Shown one piece after another: positions 10,443-23,300 of a stretch of DNA of 64,000 nt. Each line of letters starts with the position of its first letter. The first letter of the stretch is position 1. Origin of the DNA: Edolisoma coerulescens (lineage: Eukaryota; Chordata; Aves; Passeriformes; Campephagidae). The notes beneath the pieces are model-generated. The model was not told the origin of the DNA and did not search any database. It was given only the letters and a program-made list of their open reading frames with translations. The translations under genes and the position numbers were made by a program. Location: NCBI GenBank assembly GCA_013397115.1, contig VWZW01001293.1:372001-436000 (forward strand), given 5' to 3'.

Positions 10443-13400
10443 CAGTGAAAACACTTCATCAATTTATTGTAATCTCTGTCATTTCAACTGCTGTCTTTGC
10501 TTCTCTGTGAGTCAGAGAGCCAATAAACAAAGTGGGATTTATTTTCTTCCAAGTATTTTTTTTCCTGACAATAACTGTGCTTAAATCCCCAGGTTCAAAG
10601 GACCTCATTTCTATACAAATACTTCAGAAAAAAGTATTGTACCTAGAAAGGCCTTAAGTTCTCTGTTGCAAAGGTGCAGCTGTGTCTGAAGCAGAGCTGC
10701 AAGTGCAAATTCTCATGCTATTTTGAAAACTGTTATTGGACAGTTGATACAGATGCTCCTCTCTCTGTTCCAACTGATTCCAAGAGGATAGTCTGTCATG
10801 CTTCATCATCACAAGACTTACCTACTCTACCTTAAAAACTACACAGCCAGCAAACATCAAACTGTTACTTCCCTATCTGGTCACAGCTAGAGATCTGCCT
10901 AATGTACATTTTTAATTTAGATACTAAATATTTAAAGCCCCAAGACTCTCTGAATGGCTGGTGTTTATAAGCTTTCCATATGGAGCCACAGAAATATTCA
11001 TATGTATGCATTTTACCACATGTTAACTTGCTGTGTAGATGTTAATTTCCTACTTCAAAGGAAAAAATGCTGTAATGTGCAAATAATCTGACAATTTTTG
11101 CTTGTTAATATAAGCCTTGCTGTCATCACTGATTTTATAAACGTGTTTCAATCCTTTAAAGGAATAATCATCAACAGTTGCAAAACCAATCTAAGAGTTA
11201 GTGGTCAGAAAGTCATTCTTCCAGCATGACTGCATGGTGCTCCTCCCTTTATTATGCATTCCTTGTGTGCCCAGTACAACCAGTAAGTGCTCACAACCCC
11301 TAAAATGTCATTGTGATCTTGCTGGCACTGAAATAAAATACCTCCAGTTTCAGTATTCTCAACCCAGAAATTGATTACTAAGATTGAATCTCAGTATACC
11401 AAAGACTTGGAAGTAAAGCAAGATTTTACAGATGGAAGTCTGTTAATCTGGGGCACTCAAAGGGAGTCTTGCCATTAGATTTTCATTTCAGCTCAGGTTA
11501 AAAATGATGCTCCTATCATTCCAGTGAGAGTAGCATTCTTTTTTTTCTCCCCCTGTCATTCACTGCATAAAGCCAGTAAGTTTCCTTTCTGGAAACTGAT
11601 CTGTCTTGGACAAAAAAATTACATTGGTTGGCTGAAAAATAATAATAAATTTCTTCCTGTAAAATGTGTTGTGAGTTACCAATGACCTAAACCCATTCCT
11701 ACAGATGACACTGGCAAAATTCCACAAGGAGGGAGCAGAGTTTGGCTGGCACAAAAAGCTTGTGATGATTTCAAATTAAGCCTGGACTCTACATGCTAAT
11801 AGTGGACATCAGATAATAAAACACCATTAGCCAAGGAGCAGCAAAATGATAAGAAACACATTTATAAAGCCCATAGTCATCAATGTTAATAGATAAATTA
11901 TTAAGAAGTATTAAGAATATTAAGAAGAAAAATTTTTGAGAAGAAAAATTATTAAGAAATATTAAGATAAATTAGTAAGAAGTAAAAGCTGTGAGTAATT
12001 GGCTTCAAATAAAAACATTGCATTTCAGAGGCAGTACTTCTAAGAGAGAGAAAAAAAAAATCAGAACAGTGGCCTTATGCCTGGGTTTGAGGGAATACAC
12101 CAGTGGCTGAACACAGCTATTTGCATACACTGTGCAATCACAGTGTCCCACTCAACTCCAACACAGGCATTTATATCATTTTGAGGCAATGGGTTTGGAG
12201 GAGTGGGATCTCAGGACAGCTCTAGTAGAAGTCCCCTAAAAAGAGTGGCAAAGGTATGAAAACTTAAAAATTGACTGGAAGAGGCTGGAGCAGCAGGGAA
12301 AGTTTTGTGATGTTTGATCTCTGATCACTTCATTGAAGACTTCTTGATAACTGACTTCATTCCTACACTAGGCAGGTAGATCTTTGAAATTTCTTTAGCC
12401 TAGAAGACAACAAGGAAGCAGCTCCAGCCCCTGTGCCTGATCCATCAGAAGAGGAGGGCAGCTCCACAATTAGGGATGCAGCGCCAAACACAGGGATGTC
12501 AGGGGAGGGGCACTAAAGGAAAAGAATGATTTAACACGAGCAGAGGAGTGGCCTAATTGATAATATAATAACACTGTTAGCAAAAGGGCTGTGTCAGAGC
12601 TATATAATGAACTATCATTAGCAAGAATCAGCTTGAGTACTGCAAACAAGTGATGAGACCGTGGGCAACAAAACACATGCTTGAACTGACTGGCGAGGAT
12701 ATGAACATTAATGTTTTATGAATATTAAAGACCCAGACTAAATAGTAACAAGTTTGACTGGAGCACAAGGATGCTTTAAGAAACACGGTGCCTGGTAAAG
12801 TTTTAACTGTGGTGGTTGGGGATGTTATGAACTACAAGGGAATAAGGAGCAGTGATTGAAAAAAAGGCTTTTTCAATTAAATACTTCAAGAATGGAGGAC
12901 AGAAGAGATTGAACTGCAAGTTAAACACCTGTAGGACCAAATCTACTTGGACTAAGAACTTTTTAAATTTAAAATATTCACTCACAACTACCAAAAACCC
13001 TAATGCCATAAATAACTTCTGAAGAACAAATACAACCAATAATCAGAGCACTCAACTAATTCTCAGTCTAGCAGCTGGCACATTTCCACACAAAGCCTTT
13101 CTGTGTGCTAATAGCAAACATCTAAAGCAGATCTACCAAGCATCAGGAGAGACATCTCTGGTCCAGTCAATTCTTTGGATTCAGGAAAATTACATGGATT
13201 CCAAGTTCAATCCTTGAGATTGCTCTGCATTCTCTGGTGTGCACATAGAAAAACACACAACTGGAACCTGACTTGATCTGCTTCCAGTGGATGGTTATTT
13301 AGCAAAATGGATGTGTTTTGTGGTGGTACAGAAATTATTCTTTTATTTTAGGTGAGCTGAAAAAACAGCATATCAAAACAAATAAAGCTACTTTCAACTT

Positions 13401-13487
13401 TCCAGTCTGCTTTCTTCTTAAAGTGAATTTTCAATTCCATTTCAAACTCCAGCTTCCAGTTCTTAAATACAAAGAGGCTTCATTTAT

Positions 13488-13544
13488 ATTGGAACTAGAT
13501 GATCTTGAAGGTCCCTTCCAGCCCTAACCATTCTATGATTTATT
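13488..13544 (+). mobile_element. CR1 LINE 3' terminus
   Basis: A short, severely 5'-truncated CR1 copy in sense orientation: GGAACTAGATGATCTTGAAG, then GTCCCTTCCAGCCCTAACCA and the diagnostic end ATTCTATGATTT. Confidence 0.85.
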
Positions 13545-13658
13545 TATTATGCAATTAACAATCATTTGGTCTTGTTTGTTTTGTAAGAAGACAGTAATAA
13601 GTTGCAACTCTATTCTCCCTGTGGCACACATCAGTACAAGAGAAATTATAAAAGTTAC

Positions 13659-13725
13659 CTGCTGACAGGAGTAACGAGAGCAGAACCATCAGCACATTCA
13701 AGGACTGTTGACCACAACTTGTCAT
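13659..13725 (-). CDS. SHISAL1: SHISAL1 coding exon 1: start codon and signal peptide
   Basis: First coding exon of Shisa-like 1, a small type I membrane protein of the Shisa superfamily. Family members modulate receptor trafficking or signalling at the ER or plasma membrane; the role of SHISAL1 itself is poorly known. Read on the minus strand, the ATG at 13725-13723 starts MTSCGQQSLN followed by the hydrophobic run VLMVLLSLLLSA, a typical secretory signal peptide. The 22 codons plus one base end at a good donor (GCAG then GTAACTT; the GT lies at 13658-13657). The split codon G|TG (Val) joins the exon at 7592 in phase. MTSCGQQSLN is also how I recall mammalian SHISAL1 beginning. An in-frame TGA four codons upstream fixes the start. 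The 5' edge of the exon is uncertain; a possible acceptor CAG sits at 13760-13758. Confidence 0.93.
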
Positions 13726-13760
13726 CGTTGGCTTTCATTGGTCCATTAGAGAATTACCTG
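13726..13760 (-). promoter_or_regulatory. SHISAL1: Probable 5' UTR with upstream ATGs before the SHISAL1 start
   Basis: On the minus strand the 35 bases before the start codon contain two upstream ATGs. The first, at 13746-13744, opens a three-codon frame (Met-Asp-Gln) ending in TGA at 13737-13735. The second, at 13738-13736, overlaps that stop as ATGA and runs out of frame across the SHISAL1 start. If this stretch is in the mature 5' UTR, it could reduce translation. A candidate acceptor, TTGTCCAACAG then GTAATT, would put the exon start at 13757, but its pyrimidine tract is mediocre. Confidence 0.4.
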
Positions 13761-16700
13761 TTGGACAAGACGCAACATCGTGATTAAGCATCTGTTTCAT
13801 CTCCTCCCGTTGTTCAGATGTTCACTTCCCCACAAAACTTTGGTAAAATGAGATGGCTTCACACAGTAGGAAAAAAAAAATCATACTTTTTTCTGGACTT
13901 AGAAGTGAAATAAATTCTCCCTTTTCTATGATTAAAATTCCTTTCTCATTTCACCATGGATATATACAGATGTTTACATACTTTTCATTAATCCAGAGTA
14001 GAGATGAATCATATGAAGTCTCTACTGAATATTCATACGTCCCCTGTAATCTACATCCAGCAGAACTGTGCTTGTTTTGTTGTCACAAGAACAGGTTATT
14101 GTATTATACGTGTAAGGGCTAGAAAGGAATAAACAACAGAAAAATAAATTGGCTGCTTTAAAGTCAATCTGTTTTACCCCATTAGAGGGTGCAGTCGCTC
14201 AGAAAGTGGGTCAAGCAACTGAGATGGTTGGAAACACTTCAAAAAACGTCTTTTCATTAGAATCAGAGCCTTTCATGGGATTATTATTTGTTGCTTTCCT
14301 AGGACGGGGAGTGAGAAGTTCTGCGGTTGGGTTCGACTGGCAGCCCTCCTACAAAGGCTCTCCTTGGTGTTTCCCACACAGGGCGAGTCCAAACTCTCTT
14401 CACGTTGACTCAACAACAGCAGCTGCAGTAGAGACTGTCCCAGGTGCCACCACCGAGGTGAGCAGGAGTGGGTGGTACCCGGTCCTGCCATCACTGATAA
14501 ACCCAGCTAATGCTGGGCCTTGGAGGTTTTCAGCATCCTGGGCTCACACTGACATCAGGGCACAACAAAGAGGCAATTTCTGCCTTTGTACACGAGCACT
14601 GGGAGCTTGGGCCACAGACAGGATGGCCCAGGGGGTGTTGCAGCAAGCTGGTGTGGTGAGTCCAACTCCTGAGCTGCTAAAACTGTTCGAAGGTGTTTAC
14701 AGTGAAGCAGCTTGGGGAAAAAAGAAAGGGAAACGGCAATTTCTGTAAAAATTACTCTGCTCCCGACACCTCAAGAGACACATTTTGCCAAATGCTTATG
14801 AAATAAGTGCTGTGTCCTATAAATACTGCGTGGTTTACTAGTTGGTGTCTGCTACAACCTACTGAATCAAATTAAAATCCCCAAACAATTGCACCTGCAC
14901 GTAACAAAAGGGGGAGGGGGTGAAAATTAACACACCATGAGTAACTGAATTCTGAGTAACAGACGTGGGCACTGGAGGGGAGACACAGTGCTACCTACAA
15001 AGTGTTGAGAGGCAAAAGATTTCTCACTAACACAAAATGCTGTGAGTGCTGCAAGCAGATTCACCAAGAACTACACCTCAGCACATGAAAAACAACAGGC
15101 CACGAACCTAAAAATCAGCGTAACTTTTAGAAGAAATCATGATAGTTTAGATTGTTTTCTGCAAGCATGATTAACACCCAAACTACTGTATTTGTAGCTT
15201 TAAAATAAGCCAGTTCCTCCAGAGGGAAACAATTTGAAACTGTAACATTGTAAAAAGAAAATAAAAGTGCAATAAACTAGGAATGCTAACCAAGAATATT
15301 TCTCATCAATACTGTTTGAAAAAGCTGCCTCCTTTTTTTTCAGAAGGAATATCACATTAATTAGAAAACTAAGCAGACTTAAATTTGGAATTGTATGAAA
15401 AAAAGAGAATAATGATTATGAGCCAGAGGTTGAGAATGGAGGAGTTTAATCACGAAAAACAACTACAAAGAACAAGTTATTGCCAATATTGACAGGAATA
15501 AAAGGAATATGATATTTTCCTGAGTAAACCAAAGCTGCAGGAATTCTGGTAGTGATTCATTACTGAGGGAAATATTGGGCTTCATAACAGTAATTAAAAA
15601 GAGATCAATAAGCACTCCCGTTGTGTATCTGGGACGACAAAGATGTTTGGTATAGCTGAAACTATTAAATATTTCCATATCAAGAATAATTCAGAATGAC
15701 ATTAATGAGTTGATACTAAGGTTTATAATTCGATATTGGCAATTCTATGTAATTTGTACCTAGTTATTTCAGCAGAGCTGGCTGGGGGACATATATTTCA
15801 TTTTTTCAGTCTGCTGGAAAACAATGGCAACCTTCAGAGGACCTGAAGAAACTTAAGAACATTTTTAGAAGTAATTGAGATAATCCAGGCAATCACAACC
15901 TTGTGAGTGTGATGTTGATCTAGACAAAATTAATGGCATGGGTAATATACATTCCAATTAATAAATAATTAAGGATAGTAATATAATTAATGTGTGTCAC
16001 TGTGGGCTCATGGCAAAGTTAATTTTATCTCTCTCAGTGTTGTTGACTAAAGTGGTTCAAAGATACTTATAATGTAGTAGATGCCTGGAAAATATCTCAC
16101 TTTAGTAGCATGCAATTTGAGCAGGCAGTGAGAATGACGAAAAAAAGCTTCTTATCAGTTGTGGGAGAATAACTCAGTCTGGAAATCAGGTGCATGTCTT
16201 GGGAAGTGCAATCCTTTTAGTGACTGAGTACAGCCTCGCTGGTGATTTCTCAAACAGCACTGCTGGTACAGATCTAGAAGCTTTTCAGGGAGGGCAGATT
16301 TATTCAATCATATGCAACAGAATGGGCAACAATGAAACTGGCATTTTAATCCAAATCATGCAATGCTTGTATTTTATTGAGTGTCAGCTGGGAGGCTCAG
16401 AGTGGGGGACTAGAACAGCAAGAGCTGCACATCGAGAGCCAGCAGAGGGACAGAAGCTGTGTAAATGAATGCATACATACACCTAGGTATATATTTGTGG
16501 CAGTAGGGAAATGCTCCAATTTTATAACTTAATAAATTAATAAGCCATAATTTTATTGCTTCAGTGATCATTAAATAGAATAAGACCACTTTTTGGAGGT
16601 CAGAAATACAAATAACTGTTCACTCTTTGACTATTTTGAGTTTTTTACGTGCTGCTGTCTGGCTAAAGCAAAACTGTGTTTCATGCAGTACCATGATGAC

Positions 16701-17089
16701 ATCTCTGAGCTATTAGAGCCCAATCAGCCACTGGAAGAGATGTGCAGGACAACAGGTGATATGCTACAAGGAAGAGCCTAAATCATAAAAAGTATTTCCT
16801 GATGTACGGCCACAGAACAGAGAGGGCAGAAACATGGTAATTAGCAGTGATCTAGAAAAAAAAATTATTATTTATTATTATTATTAAAGACTGATGTGAT
16901 CATCAGAGCATTACACCCACAGGACAGAGGAAAGGAAGATTTAGTTGTAGTTTCTTTTTTTGTTTTCTTGAATAAAATTTGAGGGCCTGGAGGTTGTGTG
17001 ATTGGGTTTTCCTTCTAGTTCTGAAAACAGGCAATTAGAAGGGTGGTCTAATGCACCAAGTTTTCATTTTTAATGCACCATTCGAAGCT
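13761..17089. other. Proximal part of the long first intron, no gene seen
   Basis: AT-rich intronic sequence. A 600-bp plus-strand open stretch at 14149-14748 lacks any recognisable domain, homology or splice context and is not called a gene. A simple ATT repeat lies at about 16863-16887. Nothing else is identified. Confidence 0.6.
16863..16887. repeat. (ATT)n microsatellite
   Basis: A short uninterrupted run of TTA/ATT units, ordinary simple sequence. Confidence 0.8.
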
Positions 17090-17269
17090 TATTTGTGGTC
17101 ACTGTGGAGGTAAGGATGATGCCCATCCCTCACACCACCTCCTCCCTTCTGCTGGCAATCACAAGTGTCTCTGCAGCTACACCAGAAAGCAGACTAAAGA
17201 AATGGTTGAGGAATTGCATTTTTAGAGGCCTTTTTTCACTGTTTTTCTGCATCTTGTCCTTATTCCCCT

Positions 17270-17353
17270 CTCTCTTTATTTATTATTATTATTAATATTA
17301 TTAAGCAAGCAGTTGCATGGCACTTAGGTGCAGGCTGGGGTTAAACCATGGCA
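17270..17353 (+). mobile_element. 3' end of an old ERVL-type LTR
   Basis: The sequence runs from a T/ATT-rich tract through AAGCAAGCAGTTGCATGG and CACTTAGGTGCAGG into CTGGGGTTAAACCATGGCA. This order matches the terminal part of avian ERVL-type LTRs, whose last bases include GGCTGGGGTTAAACCA. The element may extend left to about 17090, where similarity becomes too weak to assert. No target duplication is resolved. Confidence 0.65.
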
Positions 17354-20300
17354 CGTGTCTAATCTGGAACAGAAGAAATGGTCCCCACTCGTGTTTTTTG
17401 CTGTCTTCTCACGAGTAAGGATTATTTTCAGAACATTGCTTTCCCTTGCAGCCATGCAGGATCCAAAGAGAGCAGCACTCAAAGGAAAGGTGCTGTAATG
17501 TTATGATCATGTTGACCATAGAACTGTATCAGCTCATTATGCCAGATTTTACTTTTCTGTGACATTTTAGCTCTCACTCTGTTCCTACCTACACTGCTTT
17601 GGTTATCCTCATAGTTTTATCTAGCTGTCTTTTCTTGAAGGGAATCAGTGAATCACTGCAAAGAGAAGCTGCCAAGAGAAACAAGCATTTCATGAGGGAA
17701 GATTCTGATGAAGGAATTATTTTCCCCTGACTTTAAAGGAAAAGAAAAGTTATGTTTAGAAGAGATGTCTGAAAAACAATGCACATTTTGCATTTTTTGG
17801 TTAGTAGGAAGAACAAAAGGAGCTAGCAGGAGAGTTTATTAAATACATCAGCACTGCCTCACAAGTTTTCTCTCTGCATAGAACAAGAGAAAATAGGGCA
17901 ATTCAGGAGATCATTTAATTCCTTTTTCCTGTCATAGGATTAAGAACATCTCAACCATTCTTAGCAGAAGCCCACAGGATTCCCACCACCAGTGGTTTTC
18001 TAAACTTCTCAGGCACTTCCCTAGAGTGTTTCTCTACCCTAGAAAGGTTTCCCTATGTCCAACTTGGAGCTCCTTTGCTTTGCTTTAAGCTCTCTCTATC
18101 AGCAGAGGAGCTGGAGACTGATTTACCTACAGACACACTGGTTACAGCTCTTTGCATCAACCTTTTAATTAATACCTACAAGAAGTGCTATCACATCTTC
18201 ACTCAGCCTTTTCTTAGGCCAACAGCTTACACTTGTTGCAATCTTTCCTTAAAAAATGTCCTTGTTACACATCCTATGCCCCCTCTTTTACCTGCCTCTG
18301 TCCTTTACAGCAAGGTTGTGCAAGTAACTTCAGTGTCATTTTGTTTTCAGTTGCTTGCATTTTCTTAGTGCCCTCAAAGTCCTAATAAACATCCCAACAG
18401 CTGCCAGTTCTTCCTAGGTAAATAAAAACACAGCATTACCAAAGTGCAGGGAGCCATGGAGCTTCTGCTAATTCTCAGTTACTCAAAAGACACTCAGGTA
18501 AATCCCTGTTAAACCAAGAGAGGCACATCTACACAAAACTACATGGGTGAAAGTGCATCAGGGTACATGACAGACAGTGCTGGTTCATTGTGGCAGCAGT
18601 AAGGGAATGAGGAACACGACCAGGGCATCACAGTGGTTGAGAAAGCTGCTTAAAATTAGATGGAAAAGAAGAGGCTGTGATCCAAACCTAACTCCTAGTC
18701 CAGCTCTGTTCACTTCTCACATTAAAGAGGGCTTAAAAATGCATCCAGTATGTGCTCATGAATGCCATGACAATGAAATTACAGGCTTATTACAAAGGAA
18801 GCAATATAACTGGCGTGAAAGAAAACCTGATTATTAAGAAAACATGTGGTTTCACACTGCAGCAACCTCAAGAAAATGTTTATGAAGAACAGATTCTAGT
18901 TTTCAATTGACAGTTGTCTTACTTGAAACGGCCTATGAAAAGGAGCTGCTGGTAGAAAACCTTCTGGATTACAATGCAGCATCAGCATGACTCAGTGCCT
19001 CTTCCCTAAAAACATCTCACTACACATAATCTGGAAGTTAGGCATGTGTGAGTCTCTACCCAGCTGCAGATAAAGCATTTGCAGTCATTTTAGTACTGCT
19101 AAAGGTGAGCAAATGCATATTACACTAGCTTGGCCATGAAATTCTTCCCCCTTATTTTATGAATGTTATAATTGAAAATATGAACTGCTTCGTTTTATTT
19201 CACCCCCCCCATGTTTATTATTTCCCACAGCTGTTCTCCAAACAGTTACGAAGAGACAACCTGCATGAATCCTGAAAAATAAAGCTCTTAAGTACAGCCT
19301 GAAGACCATCTTGAGAACTTCAAGCTGTTATTAACAGGATGGGGCCAAGAAACCTGTACATGCCTCAAGCGTCAGCTGTCAAAGCCACTCATTCATCTCC
19401 TTTTACCTCTCTTTTACCCTTTCCTCTTTTCACCAACACATTTACTCGGTCATTGGGAACTGTCCCACACCACACCCTGAGAGACACATCATAAACATCC
19501 AAGTTGGAAATGGGTTTTAGCAGTTCCCACCCTAAGCACAATGCACAGCAGAATCTGATACAGAAGTTAAAACGTTCCTTTATTACACGAGAATTAATTT
19601 TAGAGAGTCAGTGGTGCATTCAGACCTTATAATCACAAAATTTAACTGATGAGGAAGTTCCACAAGAGAGCATAAACTCTTTATTGACAGCCAAATTCCA
19701 ACCTGTCTCCCTAGCACATCTAAAGGCATTAAAGATAATACCATAATGTAGCTGTAGTGCAAATAAGTGATTCATTACATATTTGCATTTGGTAGAATAA
19801 ATGTTTGATTTCCTAGATTTATTGCTGATAAAGGTCCGACAATTTTAGACTGTTGTCTTTCCCACAACTGGCCCTCCACTTTATACCTGGACCTCATTTT
19901 GGGGAAAAATACCTGAATGACTTTGTGGAGACAGTCAGCTTTGTAGAAATAACAGCTGCAGTTGTGATGATTTACTGATACTGGTAACTAACTTCAGCTA
20001 CAAGTTGGTGGCAACTTTCTCACTTGGCATGAAGCAAGATTCATTCTGCAGCCAGAGCTGCAACCTTCCCTAATGCTCTGAAACCACTCAGACTAAAATA
20101 TTTGTATTTTCTCACTTGCATATACTTTATCAGCCTGAGCGTAGACAGCTGATAAAGGTTTGTTGTAGTCACCCAGAACCCTTATTTTTAGTGAAATAAC
20201 TCAGTTCAGATGTACACCTGGATTACTGAGTCAGCTGAAGGGATTTTGTACAACCCAACATCTATCATCTGTGGGAGCTCACCCGAGTGCTTTGTTAATG

Positions 20301-23300
20301 AATTCATAGATCTGGCAGGGTGAGACTATCAAACTATGCACGGAACAAAGTAATCTGAGAAAATGGAATTCTCACTCTAAAATTATGAATGGTCTTGGTC
20401 TCCCATGAGGCAGGAATGATAAGGAAATATACACAGTTGCGTAATAATATTCTAAGAGAGCTTAAGAAAGGGATAGGATACATTTTTAAGTGATTACAAA
20501 TCTCCACTGTTAATCAAGTTTCAGTTTTTAGAGAAACGCAAGGCTCTTCTCTAGGGAAGCTTCTGCTTGTGTTTTTTGAGTTACTTTCAGTATGGAATCA
20601 GAGCAAATGTGCTTTAATTTAAAATATTGCCAACTCTTAAATTAATAATACAATTTCTACTAGTTTATGTGAAACAGTTTGTCCAAGTAATTTGAAGGAA
20701 ATTACTAAGAAATAAAATGAGTTTTGATGGTAACATTAAACTTTTTATAACAGCTAGGTTTTAAAAAACTCCCAAATCTAATCCCTCGTCTCTGCTTTAC
20801 AGTATACCTCTAAAACTTGAGGATGTGTGTACCTGTAAAAAGGGCAGTAAACCTGGCTAGTGTATTTTTAATATCCATTTGAGAAAAAGGTAATATATCA
20901 GCAGTTTATCTAGGGAAAAATGTGAGCATGTTTTCGGTTTCTCCAATATGCTGTCAGCTGTATATTTACAGAAACCAAAACTACCTAGAGTCTCTCTGGG
21001 AACACTTTTTGACATGTTTTCCTTTCAAAATGGCCTCTTCTGAAAAATAAACCTTCCTGTGCAAAGTCTATGCCATCTAAATTTTATTTCATTCTCACAT
21101 TTTTCAACATCAATTATCAACACCTGTATCTAATCAGATGGGTTTCTAACCTTCTGTCACTCTGGGTCTGTAGACACTTTCAAATGTTATTTTGTTCACA
21201 ACTGAAAAAATATGAGGAGCAAGTTAACAAAAATTGAAGTCAACTCAGGAAAACATTAATCATGTCAAATACAAAGGAAATCAGAATTCTCATAAATACT
21301 TTTTTCCTCTTTCCATCCACTTTAGAAAGGATGTTTCCTTTTACAAATACAAATCATTATTCCATTACTTTACAATCTATTTAAACAGTTCAAAATGCCA
21401 AAAAAGTACTTCTTTTTTTCCCTTCATGAGGATCATTTACCCATGCCAACACAAAGTGTAGCTTATCTGACATAGGTGAGTCTGCACTACAGGTATTTTG
21501 GCAGCATTATTCCAGCTTTCCTAAGGATAACACCTCAATGTGCAAAAGGCAGGACTTCTTCATTTTTAAAACCTGAAACTAGTCCCTTAAGAGGAAAATA
21601 ACTCGAATTCCTGCAAACGTTCTGGTCAAATCTTCCTTACCCTCACATTAAAGACAATGATGAAAAACAACCACTGGAGTAAACTGAGAAGTCACAGAAT
21701 CAAGATGAAAGGGACCGACAAGAATCAGCAAGTCCAACTCCAAAAGAATTTGCCTCTCCCCTTAAAACATCTGCAAATGTTTCACATGCTGAAATGTTTC
21801 TCAGTAACATCACAAATGAAGGTTGTTCCTAAAGCAGACTCCAACAGGAAGAGGAGCTGTCGCTGCACCAGCTAAGGAAAAAGGAAACTGTGTGGGAGCC
21901 TTAACCAAGGAATGTTGGAAAGAAAAAATGCACAGTAAAAGGTGGGAGTAACTTCCTTTTCACCTGTTCTTTTGCCTCGTTCTGACTGAACACACCAGCC
22001 TCACACTGCAGGAGGAAATGCCATTTTTCACTGCTGCACACATAAATACATTAAAGCTGGTTTTAAGGGCAGTACATGGCTGTTCTACTGCAACTGTCCT
22101 AGCTCACAGCCATTCTAATTAAAACCCCTAAATTTTCAACCCCAAGAACACTGGCTTGTTAAAAAAAAATAATTTTGAAAGTAACAAGGCAGAGGAACCA
22201 AGGAAAATGCTAGTGAACCCTTTGTCCTCTCCTCTTAAGCCAAAATACCTGCAGGACAAAAGAAAGGACAATTTTTAGTAGTCAGAACAGCAGGTGTGGA
22301 GGTTGCCAAGCAGAAGGAGAAAAAGCGTGCAGAGCAACAGCAAAAGTGGCTTTCAACAATTTATCTTTTTATTCTTTTTTTGAGCGTGCAATTTCTGGGA
22401 CTGAAAAACCAGGTAAAACAAAGCCGTGCTGCTGGTGGTGACATCACACGCCCCCAAACTTTGTTTCACACCCTTTGTTTTACAAGATGTAAAAACTGCT
22501 TCTTTCCCGCCTAGCTTGGGGTGCCTGCACGTTTTATGCTGTGCACAGAGGTGGGTGCCAGAGGAGCTGCATCCAAAGGCTTGCAGGAATTCCACAGAAA
22601 TTCTGATCCTCAGCCTCCCGTGGATCGAGCATCAAACACCCCTCTCCTCACCGAGCCCCGGGGAGCTGGGCAAACAGAATGTACCAGAAGCATCAGCTGC
22701 AGATTGAAGCCACAGTTGTTTAATATTGATTTGTATGTGCTCAGTGGGTTTCTATCCCTCACACAGAGCATAATCCAGGGTCTTCCAGCTACTACAATCA
22801 CCCAGCACAATCACATTTTGGCTCCAAACAGCCCCATCCCTAAAAGTGGCTTCCATCTGAAACACTTCCCTTTTATAGGTGTATAGCTACAGGAATACAG
22901 AGAGAACAATTTGCCAGAACTTTCTCTGAAAGTGAAAAGTGACATTGATTTCCCATTTTCCTTAGAGATCAATAATATTGAATACCACCAACAGAATCTC
23001 TCAAGTCCAAATATTTGGTAAGTAAGGAAGAAAGTCCAGCATTCATCACACATGTAACCCAGCAAAGCTACTTGCCAGCAAGCAATACTGCAGTCATGCA
23101 GTCTGTTCCTTCTCACAGATATTCTGGAGTCCAAACAAATGGAAAAAAAAAAAAAAAAGACAAGTGGAGGGGTGGCACTATTTCTAGTTCACAGAAAAGA
23201 AGCTGATGTTCAGAGCAGTTACAGTCATAAAGGAGGAATACAACAGAACTGAGGACTGTACATCAAGTTTCTAGACCTAATGCTTTAAACAGGAAACATT

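Larger units (their letters stand above)
7593..13658 (-). other. SHISAL1 intron between coding exons 1 and 2
   Basis: A 6.1-kb phase-1 intron with GT at 13658-13657 and AG at 7594-7593. It holds a minus-strand CR1 fragment (about 9465-9770), a solo ERVL-type LTR (10025-10442) and a short CR1 3' end (about 13488-13544). Between these I see only AT-rich unannotatable sequence, including a run of TTAAGAA-type imperfect units near 11890-11990. Confidence 0.8.

Noticed and set aside
14149..14748. 199-codon plus-strand open stretch in the first intron
   Set aside because: No conventional ATG context, no domain or family motif, no splice structure; length is within chance for a 64-kb six-frame scan. 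Could be a retroelement remnant.
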